From positions 7,968,390-8,032,389 of the forward strand of contig CM021321.1 of the NCBI GenBank assembly GCA_010645155.1: a stretch of 64,000 nucleotides of DNA, given 5' to 3'. The translations under genes were made by a program, and so were the position numbers. Positions within the stretch are counted from its first letter, which is position 1. Each line of letters begins with the position of its first letter. The notes beneath the pieces were generated by a model. It worked only from the letters and a program-made list of their open reading frames with translations. It was not told the origin of the DNA and made no database searches. This DNA is from Tigriopus japonicus. Its lineage: Eukaryota; Arthropoda; Copepoda; Harpacticoida; Harpacticidae. Positions 23,648-34,664 of the stretch are shown here, in pieces.

Positions 23648-24426
23648 TGCTCATAATTGGGGAAATGCCATGAATCAAAATTCTAGTAGATCATTTTTCT
23701 GCTTCCTTTTCAAAATAGATATGCATCAAAACTACCTTTGAATTCAAATTGAGCAGTTCTAAGTAAATTATCAAATCTGTCCGATTCTGTCCTGAATTAT
23801 TTTAGATTCTGTCCGATAGTAGGTCATGTGTTTTGTGTTTGGAGATGCATGCTTGAAGCATACTTCATCAATCGACTTTCATCTTTTTTGAGTCTTTTCA
23901 ACATTTTCAGGCTTCTAAAATGACGCCATATGAATGTCAGCTTTTATATATTGGATGTTCAGCCCAAAATTTGATTTGAAATGCTCTAACAGGCCTAAAA
24001 TATGCTTGTAGTCTCAGCGTTGACGTGATAGAGTTTGACGTCTAACAGACTTCATTCTCCTCAGAAATTCCAAGGTGGATAACTTTGTGGCAGTGACTGT
24101 TTTCACCTCTTCAAAGCTCATGATGACTCACTAATAGAATCCTTACACAGAACATTGTCAACTACTCCCAAACGCCCTTTGATCCCATTTTGAAAGCTAT
24201 CAGTTGGTCATTAAATCAATTTGGGCGGCGACTTCACACTATCTCACTATTTGCTCAATCATGCCTTACTTTTCATTTCATCTTATAGAAAATTGAAGGT
24301 TCATTTTCAGTTTTATTTCATTTTCAAGGGTCCTTCGATATTCCCAGCTTCAGTTTGCCTTCAAACAATTTCCCCATCACACCATGGCCTCTTTGTTGTT
24401 GTAATTTTTGGCAACACTTTTGTTGA
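23648..24426. other. Intergenic, no gene recognised
   Basis: No supported coding region, repeat pair or RNA gene was seen between elements K and D. Confidence 0.5.
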
Positions 24427-24434
24427 CTGGCAAC

Positions 24435-24877
24435 TACTGATGGGATTTCTCAAGCTATCAAGCACTTCAATTTTTCAAGCTTGGCTTGTTTCCATTTCAG
24501 CTGCCTCAAGCAAAACCAAGCATTCAAGCCACAGGGCTCAGAGAACCTTTGGTGAATAGCAGGGTTGCCAAGCTATTTGTTGTCCTCTTTGCCTGATCTA
24601 AATATAGAGGCAGAAACTCCTATGCTGTTGCAAAATTTGCCATTTTTTCCCAGATTTTTCAAGATATTTACCTTCCTAGGGGCTAAATGAAGCATGCTTC
24701 GTTAAACTTGAGTACAAACTATTTTACTCCATTTCCAGTGGCCAACAAATTGAATTTTAACTGACAAGCCTGACATTGGGTGAAGGTGCTTGAAACTGCT
24801 TGCAAGCTTTCAAGCACAGCTGAAAACTGTTGCTTGGTCCAAACTCCTCTTCAAGCTGCAGCTTGTGCCCATCAGTA
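24435..24877. mobile_element. hAT-like MITE D, CAAGC/GCTTG-filled
   Basis: The element starts TACTGATGGG and ends as the complement of TACTGATGGG. It is flanked by an exact 8-bp duplication, CTGGCAAC (24427-24434 and 24878-24885). The interior is dense in CAAGC, GCTTG and CTTGAA words. It is 443 bp long and non-coding. Only 21 bp separate its right duplication from that of element B. Confidence 0.88.
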
Positions 24878-24929
24878 CTGGCAACAGCTGACTCTGAGGT
24901 GAAGCACAAGTCACTAGTGATGTGACTTG

Positions 24930-25634
24930 TAGTGATGGGGGGCAAACAAGAGATTGGGCAAGCTGTACTGACACAGTGCTTGGGCTTGCTGAAGCTTGGC
25001 ATAGCTTGGGTGTCTGTACAAGTACTTTTCCCAGCTAACAGGTTTGCCAAATTTGCTAAGAATGAAGAATAAACTTGCCATCCGAATCTCACTAAACCAG
25101 GCTGATTCAGCTAAATAGGGCCCACACCTTTGAAAGGATGTATTTTTAAGAAAATTACACACTTCAATTCTCTCACATGGGGAAATGCAAAAGATTTCGA
25201 GAATACTAAAAAAATATTTGGCATTTTACTTTTTCATGCCGGCAACTCTGAGTAAACGAGATTGTTCCGGAAGTGTGACTTCTAGATCTCGGTCTTGATT
25301 AGCCTCAAAAGTGCATTCATGTGTGGCCTAGAACCAGAAACAAAAAAAAAACATGGTTTTGCATATGCTAAATTGAAATATTTTTTGTTTCACTTCCACT
25401 ATTTATTGCTAAATTATTAAGGTCAAAAGATCATCGAAAATGCAACTTGACATTTTTTTCTTCTAAGTCACACTGCAAGTATCTTAACTCTTCCAAGAGC
25501 AACTGCCGGCAACTGCATCTTCCAATGTTCCTTGAGCTTGCCAAGTGTATTGGTGTATTGCCCAAGTAATGCTTGTCAACAACCTATTCTTGGGTGTCTG
25601 TGATGACTCATTACTTGCCCAAGTCACATCACTA
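24930..25634. mobile_element. hAT-like element A, nested in B
   Basis: Starts TAGTGATGGGGGGCAAACAAG and ends as the complement of TAGTGATGTGACTTGGGCAAG. Flanking octamers GTGACTTG (24922-24929) and GTGATTTG (25635-25642) are 7 of 8 identical and both derive from the TIR of B. CAAGC/GCTTG words fill the left and right parts, as in element D. Confidence 0.82.
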
Positions 25635-25695
25635 GTGATTTGGTACTTGGGCAAGCGTTTTTTGCGCGAGGTCGCAAGGTAGGGTCACCTAATGG

Positions 25696-25937
25696 CATAG
25701 GCGTAGGAGGCAGGGGGGCAGGGGGGGCAACTGCCCCCCCTGGCCTCCGGAGACTGCTAAAATTCGGGCAAATGAGTTGAGATATTCGGGCATTTGGGGA
25801 GGGGAAAATGATATTAAGTAACAAGATTAATAGTAAAAATACTGAAGAACCGGACAATAATTAATCGCAAATAAATTGTGAAATTCGGGCAAATTTGGTG
25901 TTGCCCCCCCAAATAAACCACACCTCCTACGCCTATG
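25696..25937. mobile_element. hAT-like MITE C, nested in B
   Basis: A compact 242 bp element with termini CATAGGCGTAGGAGG and their exact complement, next to runs of G on the left and C on the right. An exact 8-bp duplication, CCTAATGG, lies at 25688-25695 and 25938-25945. The interior has GGGCAAAT-like words but no gene. Confidence 0.92.
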
Positions 25938-26259
25938 CCTAATGGAGATTTCGTGTTGTGCTCAGCTATATCAGATAACACAATTTGAGTGTCATTTGCA
26001 ACCCTGTTCAGAAGTCACAAAAGTTAGGGACGCCGTTCCGTTCTCCTTGATGAAAAAACAGGTTTTTGAAGATTGGTAAGCAAAGAGGAATACGATTTCA
26101 CAAAGGTCCATTGGCGACACTACCTTACGACTTCGCGCAAAAAATCTTGCCCAAGTACCAAGTCACATCACTACAAGTCACTAGTACCGAAGTCAATAAT
26201 GGACGGAAGCATGCTTTGGTGCAGACAAAACATATGAGCTACTTTTGTCCATTTTAAGT

Positions 26260-26520
26260 ATGGTAAAGGACGATTCCGTCGTGGAAAAACTAGGCCTTGA
26301 GGCCCAACTCGAGGCCGTTGTGTCCAATCGCCGGAAGCTGGAAGAAGAGCGCAAGCATCTTAATGACGAGCGCAAGCGTATCATCGACCAGCTGTGCGCC
26401 ATCAACAACACCATCGAAAAGAAGAAAGAGTTTCAGCAAGCTGCGGACAACCTTAGTGAAGCCAAAGACATGGATCTTGTCAAAGGCGTCTACAACCTCA
26501 ACCTCAACGCCGAGAAGTAG
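26260..26520 (+). CDS. Small coiled-coil protein, 86 aa
   Basis: Frame from ATG 26260 (MVKDDSVVEKLGLEAQLEAV) to TAG at 26518. Residues about 12-75 are a charged heptad-like helix (RRKLEEERKHLNDERKRI, then IEKKKEFQQAADNL), typical of a coiled coil. The tail is MDLVKGVYNLNLNAEK. GC content and third-position pattern contrast with the AT-rich flanks, which supports a real gene. The frame is open a little upstream only through a TTG, so the ATG is preferred; AAG just before it could also be a splice acceptor. The composite transposon B ends 79 bp upstream including its duplication. I do not recognise the family; a subunit of a cytoskeletal or spindle complex would fit the shape, but that is speculation. 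Confidence 0.65.
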   Translation: MVKDDSVVEKLGLEAQLEAVVSNRRKLEEERKHLNDERKRIIDQLCAINNTIEKKKEFQQAADNLSEAKDMDLVKGVYNLNLNAEK

Positions 26521-27218
26521 GCGGAGGGAAAAGAAGAAGATAACTGGGTTCAAGAGTTTCAAGACAGCCAGCTCCTGGTCCTCAGGACCGGTCTCCAGTA
26601 AATCTTCCCCCTTTTTGCTGCTTGTCTCAATGTCCCTTGAATCGCCTTTTCTGTTACGAAAAAAAGGATTCAAGGTTGACACTAGTGGTTACTTTGGTCA
26701 AGACCTCTGCTCACCCTCTGTAAAAGGGGTTTTGTGAAGAAAAGGGGATTACAGTTCACAGCTTGAAAAAAGAGGATTGAGGTCCAAAACGTTTGAAATG
26801 AAGAAAATATTCTGGCTTACAAACATTTTGCTTTCTTAGCCAGCCATTAGATTATTATTATAATCATTAATCATTCATTAGAATCAGATTAGTTGAAAAC
26901 TGGTTGAGCCCCATTAAAATTGGGATTTATCTTCAAGTTTTAGGAGAGATGGGTAGAGTTTTACTAAGTTTTCTGAAAATTGGAAGGTCTGTAAGTGCCG
27001 AAAAAACAACCTTTTATCTACATTTCTTATACCTATTCATGAATGATGATAGTTTGGAAGGCATTGTTGATTTTATTTCAAAATTCTTGAATTATGTACC
27101 TTATCAATTGTATCACAAATGACATTTTCATTCCTAAAAAGATATTAAACAGATTGTGTGACATCTTTTCAATGAGAACAAGTCAAACACCATGCATCGT
27201 TGGAATGTTTCAAGTCAC
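26521..27218. other. 3' flank of coiled-coil gene, no other gene seen
   Basis: Probably holds the 3' UTR of the upstream gene and that of the convergent fucosyltransferase gene. The overlapping frames at 26290-26737 are other-frame readings of the coiled-coil gene and its flank. Confidence 0.5.
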
Positions 27219-28396
27219 TTAAGTGTCACTTTCGTGAGTTGGATCTTTAATAATGGTCCAATTTTGACCTCTTTCAGATCGAGCGTAATTGATGGCATAA
27301 AACTTATCCACTGTATAAGAGTTGGCAGCTATGACATGGCCTCCGGCTAAAATTGATGTCATGTATCCAAATGTTCCATAACTGCAAAGGCAAGAAAAGG
27401 CATAAGCCAAGGATTTGCAGCACCCAAACAAATATTGTTTTTGGAATGGAGAATATCTAATTACCTGAAAATTGAGTGATTGCAATGTGACAGCAAGGCA
27501 AAATCAAAGTGGACGGGATCAATTTTACCCATGTCCATCTTGGTAGAGAAGTAGACATCAGGAAACTTCGAAAATTTTGACTTGGACCATTTGGGGTCAT
27601 CTGTAGCCGAAACAAACACAACTGAAGGGCCAAATTTTTCTCTTACCATCTTCATGGCTTTATAGAAGTAATTTTCCGTTACAGCTTTCCCATTGTGTTT
27701 CTTGATATATCTGGCATAATCTGTCCTTCTGACATGAAGACCAACAAAAATGACATCGTCTAACTCTGGATGGCTCTTAAGAAAGTCTTCTTTCACACTT
27801 CGAAGGCCTTCTTGGACGTAATAGACAATCTTTGGGTTGAACTGGAAATCGTTCTGCTTTAGATCGTCAATGACTGGAATTAAATATGTATCCCGCAACC
27901 AATACTTTGGCAAGGAGATGATTGGGTCCTCCCATTCCTCCTTGAGGAACCCCGCTTTCACTTGCTCAGTTGTCACAAAGGGAAGATCCTTATCACTGCA
28001 CCCCATCTCAGAAAATGACGGGATGCTTAAGTTGGGGAACACTTCGGATAGATTCGTCTTCATTTCATCATTTAAGACCGGCTTGATTTGGAAGCCTTCA
28101 TGGTCTTTGATCACACCGTATAGGGCACCATACTCCATGACCACATTGGCCCATCGGCCACCAGGAAGGAGAGTCAGCACATGGCTACACTTTGGATAAG
28201 GTTCAAGAAAGTCCAGATTTTTGGAGTCTTCAGATCTTTTGCTTTGCAGGTAACCAGGTGAAGGACGAGGATCCAGTTCATGTATGCTTTGATAGGGAAT
28301 TGAAGGGTTCTGATTTACAGACCACCAACGCACGAAAAGCAGGAGTCCCAATACAATGAAAATGGTGTAAGAGGCTCGATAATTAATGAATGCCAT
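27219..28396 (-). CDS. GT11 galactoside alpha-1,2-fucosyltransferase (two coding exons, 364 aa)
   Basis: Predicted Golgi type II enzyme moving fucose from GDP-fucose to the 2-position of a terminal galactose. Exon 1 is 28396-27465 and exon 2 is 27381-27219, with an 83 bp GT-AG intron that splits a serine codon. Residues 11-23 are a membrane anchor after a short cytosolic N-terminus. LPGGRWANVVMEYGALYGV (78-95) corresponds to the family's GRxGNxxxxYAxL block. VGLHVRRTDY (218-227) is the GT11 HxRRxDY donor-binding motif. FVSATDDPKW and SHCNHSIF-S-YGTFGYMTSIL match the two C-terminal blocks. Several N-glycosylation sites are visible (NLS twice, NHS, NWT). Length suits the family. Immediately upstream, a splice acceptor (TTTCTTTTAG) shows that the 5' UTR starts in another exon. 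The acceptor substrate cannot be read from sequence. Confidence 0.9.
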
Positions 28397-28533
28397 TGTT
28401 GTGATATGCCGCCAAAGAAAGGTATTTGAAAACCTAAAAGAAACCAAGTAACATATTTTTGTTAGAATCATGTACATTCCAAAAGGAACATGCCCAAAGG
28501 TTGATCAAGTGAGCAATTTAAATTATACCGCCT

Positions 28534-29001
28534 GCGGTAAAACCGGACTGTCGGCTGTGCTGAGTTGCTCTGCCCATTTTGGCAAATTCCAGTCATTTCA
28601 ATTTTAGAGTGTATTCAAAGAGTCGAGGTTCGTGGAAACGATTGATTTTTCACGTTAAGATGCCTTGGCAGTAGTTGGGTCAATAGTAAACCAGATTCTC
28701 TTTCAAGGTTTTTGAATAAAAAGCTCTTAAGCAAGCCTTGTATGACAGCAAAAGTAGGACTTAACAATCATACAAAGAATAATTAAGATGCATATTAGTT
28801 CATTTGATTCCAAAGAATCACATCAAGATTTTAAAAATGTTCCTCATAGAGAAAAATACAATATTTTTTCTGCTTCTTTCTAGGAATGTACAAATTTTAT
28901 TATTACCATGTTGAATACTCGTACAAGTTAAAATTGAAATGACTTGAATTTGCCAAAATGGACCCAGCAACTCAGCACAGCCAACGGCCTTGTTTTGCCG
29001 C
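28534..29001. repeat. Fold-back element with arms of about 65 bp
   Basis: The left arm includes GGCTGTGCTGAGTTGC, CCATTTTGGCAAATTC and GTCATTTCAATTTTA. The right arm is the inverted copy (TAAAATTGAAATGAC, GAATTTGCCAAAATGG, GCAACTCAGCACAGCC). The outer parts GCGGTAAAACC and GCGGCAAAACA also pair. No convincing target duplication was found, so the superfamily is open. It lies just upstream of the fucosyltransferase, either in its promoter or in a 5' UTR intron. Confidence 0.8.
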
Positions 29002-30690
29002 TAGCAATATGATTAAAAAAAACTCACTTGAGCAACCTTTGTGCTTGTCCTATTAGATACATTCTGTAAACATTTGTTCCTTCTACAAGGTAGCTAAGTT
29101 AACAACATTTATTTTCTTGGGAGAAAGTTGTGTATTTACTCTTCGCATCAGGTGCTGCTTTCATTTACTGGCCCTGCAGGGAGGGTGAAATGAACCAAAA
29201 CTTTTTGTGCTCTATTATAAAAATTCCAACCGAAGTCCGCTCAAAAACATTTGGGCAAAGTTCCGCACAACTCTTCATGTTCAAACAAAACATCCTTATT
29301 TTGAATATCAAGAGTTCCAAAGTTACCACACGTATCGTACAGTACAAAGGGCATTAAAATAGGTATTCAAATGAAAGGTTCTACAGAGCTCAACCAAAAT
29401 CCTATTAACATCGGTTCAAATCAGGGAAAATGATTGTCTCGTAACTCTTTAGGGTTGGTGGCTAGTGAGAATTTGGCAAAGGTAGAAATATACTGTACTT
29501 TGTTTAAGGTCAAAACTAGCGCCATATTCTTATATCAATAGGTTTTAACACTTATCATTGTGTCTTACCTCAAACCTCTACGACAATGTCCACTTCCATG
29601 ATGGTTTCATGGACACTATTCCTTTTGAGCCAGTCATTTTGACTGCTCACGTTATCGCATTGTTTGTAGTACAGAAGCTTTAGAATGTAGCTTTGGCAGC
29701 TAGCTTCCAAGGTACCATGCTTCAATCCCTGCGTGCAACAGATTGGGACGCTCCAAGCTAAAGTTGTATGTACCTTGCCTCAATAAGTACGACGACGTTG
29801 TCCTGAATCTTCTTTTTGATGTTGAAAATATTCCGGCATGCAAACCTGAAGCCAGACGGGCAGTGTTTGTCAAGGTCTCAAGCGAAGATTCAGGTAGTGA
29901 CGTGGAACATAATTGGGCAGAAACGTTGATGGATTTATGATTTGAATTTGCATCGTGACAACTATTGGCATCAAGGATGTTTCCTCGAAAAGTAACTTCA
30001 CGTTTTGGATAGAACTTGCGTATTGATAGCACTTTCTATGGTTCTGTGTAGCACTCTAGCTCTCTGAATCGTGATTGATATCTATTGGTGTCTTCGGTTT
30101 TCAGGAAATAATTGGCCACAGTTTCGTTCCACAGAATTTAGAAATGAAAGAACATCTGGCGTGTATCAAATGTGAAATTTACACAACGAAACACAAATTT
30201 AAAAAATAGCGAGAAGGGCGCCCTATAATAGGCATGAGAAGTAAACTCATTGCATATAATTTGTCAAGAAACTTTTGTGAATCCAAAAAACTTGATTAGT
30301 ATTGAGAGACTTTGGTTGATATTGCCTTAATTTACTGAGCCAATTTTTGCGAAGTTGCTTGCCCTGTTAACTTCCGGCGGCTATTTTTGAGCTTTTACAC
30401 TTTTTCTGGTTGAGGTCCTCCGAGCAAATTAAGAAACCTTTTCCTCAAAAAGAAAATGAAAAAGAGGCGCCTACACTTTCCAAAATAGCATAGATGCATT
30501 CAATATGTTGTGTTAAATGTACATTGCATTAAAAACAAGCATCTCTCGACTTAGAATCCATATATGATCCATATTTATAATGTAATATCATAGTCGGTGA
30601 AAAAAATGTCAACATCAATTTGAGTGTATTTTTCAAAGAAACGTTGAAAATAAATAAATATCATAATAAAAATGTTCTTTTTTTTGTTTT
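29002..30690. other. Intergenic with candidate exons
   Basis: Two coding-looking stretches are listed separately or noted here. The frame at about 29558-29683 reads FHDGFMDTIPFEPVILTAHV and stops at 29681. The other is at 29742-29940. Otherwise AT-rich and featureless; the end of this stretch is the 3' flank of ZF2. Confidence 0.4.
29742..29940 (+). CDS. Candidate coding exon, unassigned
   Basis: After CAACAG, a plausible acceptor, the frame reads RSKLKLYVPCLNKYDDVVLN and ends HNWAETLMDL before TGA at 29938. Composition is less AT-rich than the flanks and the peptide looks protein-like. There is no ATG in frame. A second open stretch in another frame lies 60 bp upstream. It may be the last exon of an unrecognised gene or a pseudogene. 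Confidence 0.3.
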
Positions 30691-32170
30691 TTAAACGTCA
30701 TTTTGTTGTGTTGCATTGTTGGCCTCAATCTTGAGAGACTTATTCTTCTTCCGCAATTTATAACGCGAGATCCCACCGTGGACAAACTTCTTATGAACAC
30801 TCAAATTGGCGCTTGCTCCAGTGCAAAAACCACAAATATCGCACCTAAAAAGATAAAAATGAGCTAGAAAATGGACAAATTTAATCCAAATCCCACGCCA
30901 TTTCATACTTGTAAGGTTTCTCTCCAGTGTGTGTCCGGAGATGAACTTTTAGGTTCTCCTTAGTCTTTAACTTTTTTCCACACATGGGACACAAGATCTT
31001 CGGGTCATCATGAACAGTCATATGTTTCCGGAGTCTGGTGCTATCCCCACATCTCAAGCCACAAATTTTACATCCATGCATATCCACTTCAGCATGATAC
31101 TTGTTATGATGATATTTCAGTTTGGTCCCAGTACTGAAGGTCTTGCCACATTCGGCACAAATCGAAGGCTCCTTGATAGGTTTTTCATGATCCGGTGCTA
31201 TATTATGGACTACATGTCGATGTTTGACTAAATCATTGGCGTCTTTAGGTAAAAAATCACATTGATCACACGTCCCAACACATCTCCGCATATGCCGCTT
31301 GACGTGAAGTTTATAATGGAATATCTCATCACAAATGTTACATTGATAAGTGAATTTGACTCCGGGACCACCAAGTTTAGGTGTAATTTTTATCTTCTGA
31401 CAAGTTCGCCAATGACTCAAAAACCTGATTGGTTCCAAACCAACACTAACTGATTCCTCACATTGAGGACATCTCAACGAAGTCACATTGGGATGGTTTG
31501 AAGTAGAATGATCAATAAATTCTTCTACAGTGTCAAATTGAGTTAAGCACTCTTCACAAGCAAAGAGTCTGTTTGGAACTTCTTCCTTCAATTCACATTG
31601 ATCCTCAAAGTCATCGCCAAACATCGAATCTGGAGGGGATGTTACCTCATCTTGTTCCAATTTCAAATCATCGTCACTCTCAAATGAACTTGATTTATCC
31701 TTGGCCTTATCTGATTTCTTGGCCTTTAATCGTCGAGATCGCATTTCAGCCGAGCAATTGGTACAAACATTGGCATTGTTTGCCATTGGAACTAAAACGG
31801 AGCATGTCTCTGAGAATTCGCAAGACAAAGGGAACTTTTTGTTTGCATGTGAAAGACCCACACATGGAACCCCCATTTGAAACAACTTGGAGGCTTCAAG
31901 AATCAATTCAGAGATACTACCTAATGTCCCAGATTGAAAGGTTCGACCTAAAACCCGAAACATGTACTGATGTGTATGGCTATGATAGAGTAATGTGAGG
32001 GCGAAATGAGGTTCGTCATTGATCTGTAGATCCGGATGTTCTTTCAGAATCAAAAGCCAATGTCCTAATGACACTTTGACCAAACCAAGGGTCTTCCATG
32101 GGTCTGATGAGAGGCTGAGAGATGTGTTGTCCTCGGAAGTGAGGCTGTTAGAAGGCTGAAGAAGAGACAT
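30691..32170 (-). CDS. C2H2 zinc-finger protein ZF2 (two exons, 471 aa)
   Basis: Probable nuclear DNA-binding protein. Exon 1 is 32170-30909, exon 2 is 30844-30691; the 64 bp intron has phase 2 and follows TGEKPYK. Residues about 28-139 are the shared N-terminal domain: VSLGHWLLILKEHPDL, NDEPHFALTLLYHSHTHQY, RVLGRT, PCVG, FPLSCEFSETC and a CxxC. A linker of lysine-rich then acidic character follows (141-200). About eight fingers start near residue 203; several early ones end in C rather than H (C2HC). Exon 2 supplies the last finger (CDICGFCTGASANLSVH) and a basic tail. ZF2 and ZF3 are the closest pair: both have LGLxKxSLGHW and a terminal HGGI[ST]R after the last finger. First of four genes in head-to-tail array. 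Confidence 0.92.
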
Positions 32171-32976
32171 GATGAGAAGAAGAGGCAGGTGTCAAACAAC
32201 ACTTAGAAGAAAGGATTTAATGAAGAATTTCATGCTTGACAATCATATTTTCAGACATGAGAATTCAGGCCTATCTCGTAAATGAATCAGGGTAGCTGTC
32301 TTTTAAACATGAAATAAATGGATGGATGACAATGGAGGAAATGCTAAATCAATAAAACATAATTATGATGATAGAAAAAAGGCTTAGAAAAGAAGTACTT
32401 GATTATGATCGTTTATAAATATTGTCAAGATCCTTAGTTGGTAGATATTTGAAAGCTTGATGTTACCCTATGGACTCGTAATTGAACTTTACGTTTAGAA
32501 ATAATGTTATTTTTAGTTTGTTTCTTCAACAATACATACTCGAAGAATTTAAATTTCGGCATTTGCAAATTGAATCAAGATCAAGCATTTTTTTTCTTCT
32601 GCACAATGAACTGAATTAGCACTCTCTCCGAATACTTTTGGGTCACCATGACTGAGAAACTCATACAATCGGTGTTGCTAAAAATGTAGATAAGTAGCCA
32701 TACATCAGAAATTGAGGATTTGGCACTAAGACGGGGAAAAAGATACTTGAACATGTCCTAGCAAATTTAACTTCTTTAACAATATCAAATAATCGTCTGA
32801 TCAAAAACCTCTTTATTGCTTTCGCTCCATGAACTGGCATAAAATGTAAATTTTTTAACAGTGTTTATTTTATCGATAAAATAACGAGATAAATGCAGGC
32901 AATAACTGCTTTTATGAATCAAAACCGAAATAGCAATTGTATTCTAGACTGATTCAATGCGCACCCAAACATTTGG
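32171..32976. other. Spacer between ZF2 and ZF3
   Basis: About 0.8 kb of AT-rich sequence. It must hold the ZF2 promoter or 5' UTR and the 3' UTR of ZF3. No motif or transposon was identified. Confidence 0.6.
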
Positions 32977-34664
32977 TTACATGGAATCAGTTACTTCTTC
33001 ATTGACATTGGTTGATTTTTTCCCTCTTCGCCTCGTGATACCACCATGGACATATTTTTTATGATCCGTTAGATTTCCACAAGCACTGGCCCGGTAATCA
33101 CACAAATTGCATCTAGATTAAAGGAAAAAGCGGAATCATTAGCTTTATTGAAGATTTAAAGACAGGTTATTCATGCTTACTTGAAAGGCTTTTCTCCGGT
33201 GTGAGTTCGAAGATGGACATTAAGGTTTTGTTTGGTTTTGACCTTCTTTCCACACGTTGGACACAGAATCTTGGGTGCCTCATGAACCGTCATATGTTCT
33301 CCTAGGCGTGTTTTGGATCCACATCGGAATCCACAGATCTTACAAGCATGCTTATCAAATTCAGCATGATACTTATTATGGTGAGTTTGCCATTTGGCCT
33401 TGGACGAGAAACTTTTGCCACATTCTTCACAAACGCATGGCACGTTAGCTCTTCGTTTTTTACTCGGTGAGAAATTTGACGTACTTGTCTGTGATGGATT
33501 TGTGGTGAAGTCCCTCTTGTCATTCGGATTGGGTAAAGTTTGCTCACCGCAACTATCCCATTTGGCATCACACAAGAACACGTGGTTCTTTATCACATTT
33601 TGATGGCGAAAAGTCTTGGCACAGGCATTACACTCATACGTAAATTTGGAACGAGACCCTTCGATATGACGAATGGTTTTGTACCTCTGACAAGCTTGCC
33701 AATGGTCCACTAAACTCGAGGGATCAAGACCAATCGACACGTTCTTCTCACATTTTGGGCATCTTAGATGAGTGGCTCCCGGATGAATCAAGGAGTTATG
33801 ACTGGTTAGTTGAATGGGAGTTTTAAATGAAAATGAGCACTCTTGACACGCGAAAATCCCGGGTTCAGGAGGCGGTTCTTCTAAGGGTTTTTCTAGATTA
33901 TCGTCAATGTCGGGTGTAACAGTTGGGTTTTCAATAATATCGCCGATAATATCTTTGGTATCACTAAGGCGGTCGTCATACCCAAGAATTGGATCGACAT
34001 TGGACAGTGGAGGCTCCATTTTAATCTCCAGCTTATTTTCAACATAGGTTTCCAAATCAAAATCATCATCATAATCGTCTTCGTCTTGGTCTTCTTCATC
34101 CGTCTCAGTATAATTGGGAACATCTTGGAAACGAGTTCTTTGCCGATGGGATCTTCGCCGACGATCCTCCCGAACTTGAACTTCGGGCATCGCTTTAGGC
34201 TCATTTCTACTCATTATTCCTTGATTTGTGAGCTCTCCCCAACAACTAACACACACATTCGATCCTCCGGAATGTGGCACAACAATCGAGCAATCCCGGG
34301 AAAACTCACAAGATAACGGGAAATGTCGATCTGCCAATTTGAAGCCCACACAGGGTTTGCCATTTTGGAATAAATCAAAGGCCTTGATCATCAATTCGCC
34401 ATAATTGGTGACCTGGCCTTTGTAAAGAGTTCGACCCAGAACTCGAAATATGAATTGATGAGTTTGGGCATGGTAGAGCATGCTCAAAGCGAAATGGGGT
34501 TCATGGTTGATCATGAGATCGGGAAGTTCCTTAAGGAGCATGGTCCAATGTCCCAAAGATATTTTGGTCAATCCCAGAGCTTTCAATGGATCCATGGTGA
34601 GGCCATCGCGCTTGATGGGTGGGATTTGGACCGTATCTGATTTGGTTGGAGCTTCCAAGGCCAT
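32977..34664 (-). CDS. C2H2 zinc-finger protein ZF3 (two exons, 539 aa)
   Basis: Exon 1 is 34664-33181, exon 2 is 33112-32977; the 68 bp phase-2 intron follows TGEKPFK. Residues about 29-141 are the shared N-terminal domain (ISLGHWTMLLKELPDL, NHEPHFALSMLYHAQTHQF, RVLGRT, PCVG, FPLSCEFSRDC, CxxC). A long linker holds an arginine-rich patch (RRRRSHRQR) and a very acidic run (TDEEDQDEDDYDDDFD). Fingers start near residue 271. One finger present in ZF2 is degenerate here: the sequence KWDSCGEQTLPNPND has lost its first cysteine and both histidines. Exon 2 gives the final finger CNLCDYRASACGNLTDHKKY and a tail ending EEVTDSM. Nearest relative is ZF2. DNA target unknown. Confidence 0.92.

Larger units (their letters stand above)
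24915..26173. mobile_element. hAT-like element B, host of A and C
   Basis: Exact 8-bp duplication CAAGTCAC at 24907-24914 and 26174-26181. The right end is the complement of TAGTGATGTGACTTGGTACT. The left end begins TAGTGATGTGACTTG and is interrupted there by element A; after A it resumes GTACTTGGGCAAG, exactly as the right end predicts. A matching stretch of about 65 bp at both ends includes TTTTTTGCGCGA. Excluding A and C the element is about 300 bp. Confidence 0.88.

Noticed and set aside
26290..26737. Long frames on both strands over the coiled-coil gene (130 and 146 residues)
   Set aside because: They are other-frame shadows of 26260-26520, with low-complexity Ser/Lys/Leu composition.
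31573..31998. 141-residue plus-strand frame over ZF2
   Set aside because: Antisense shadow of ZF2 coding sequence.
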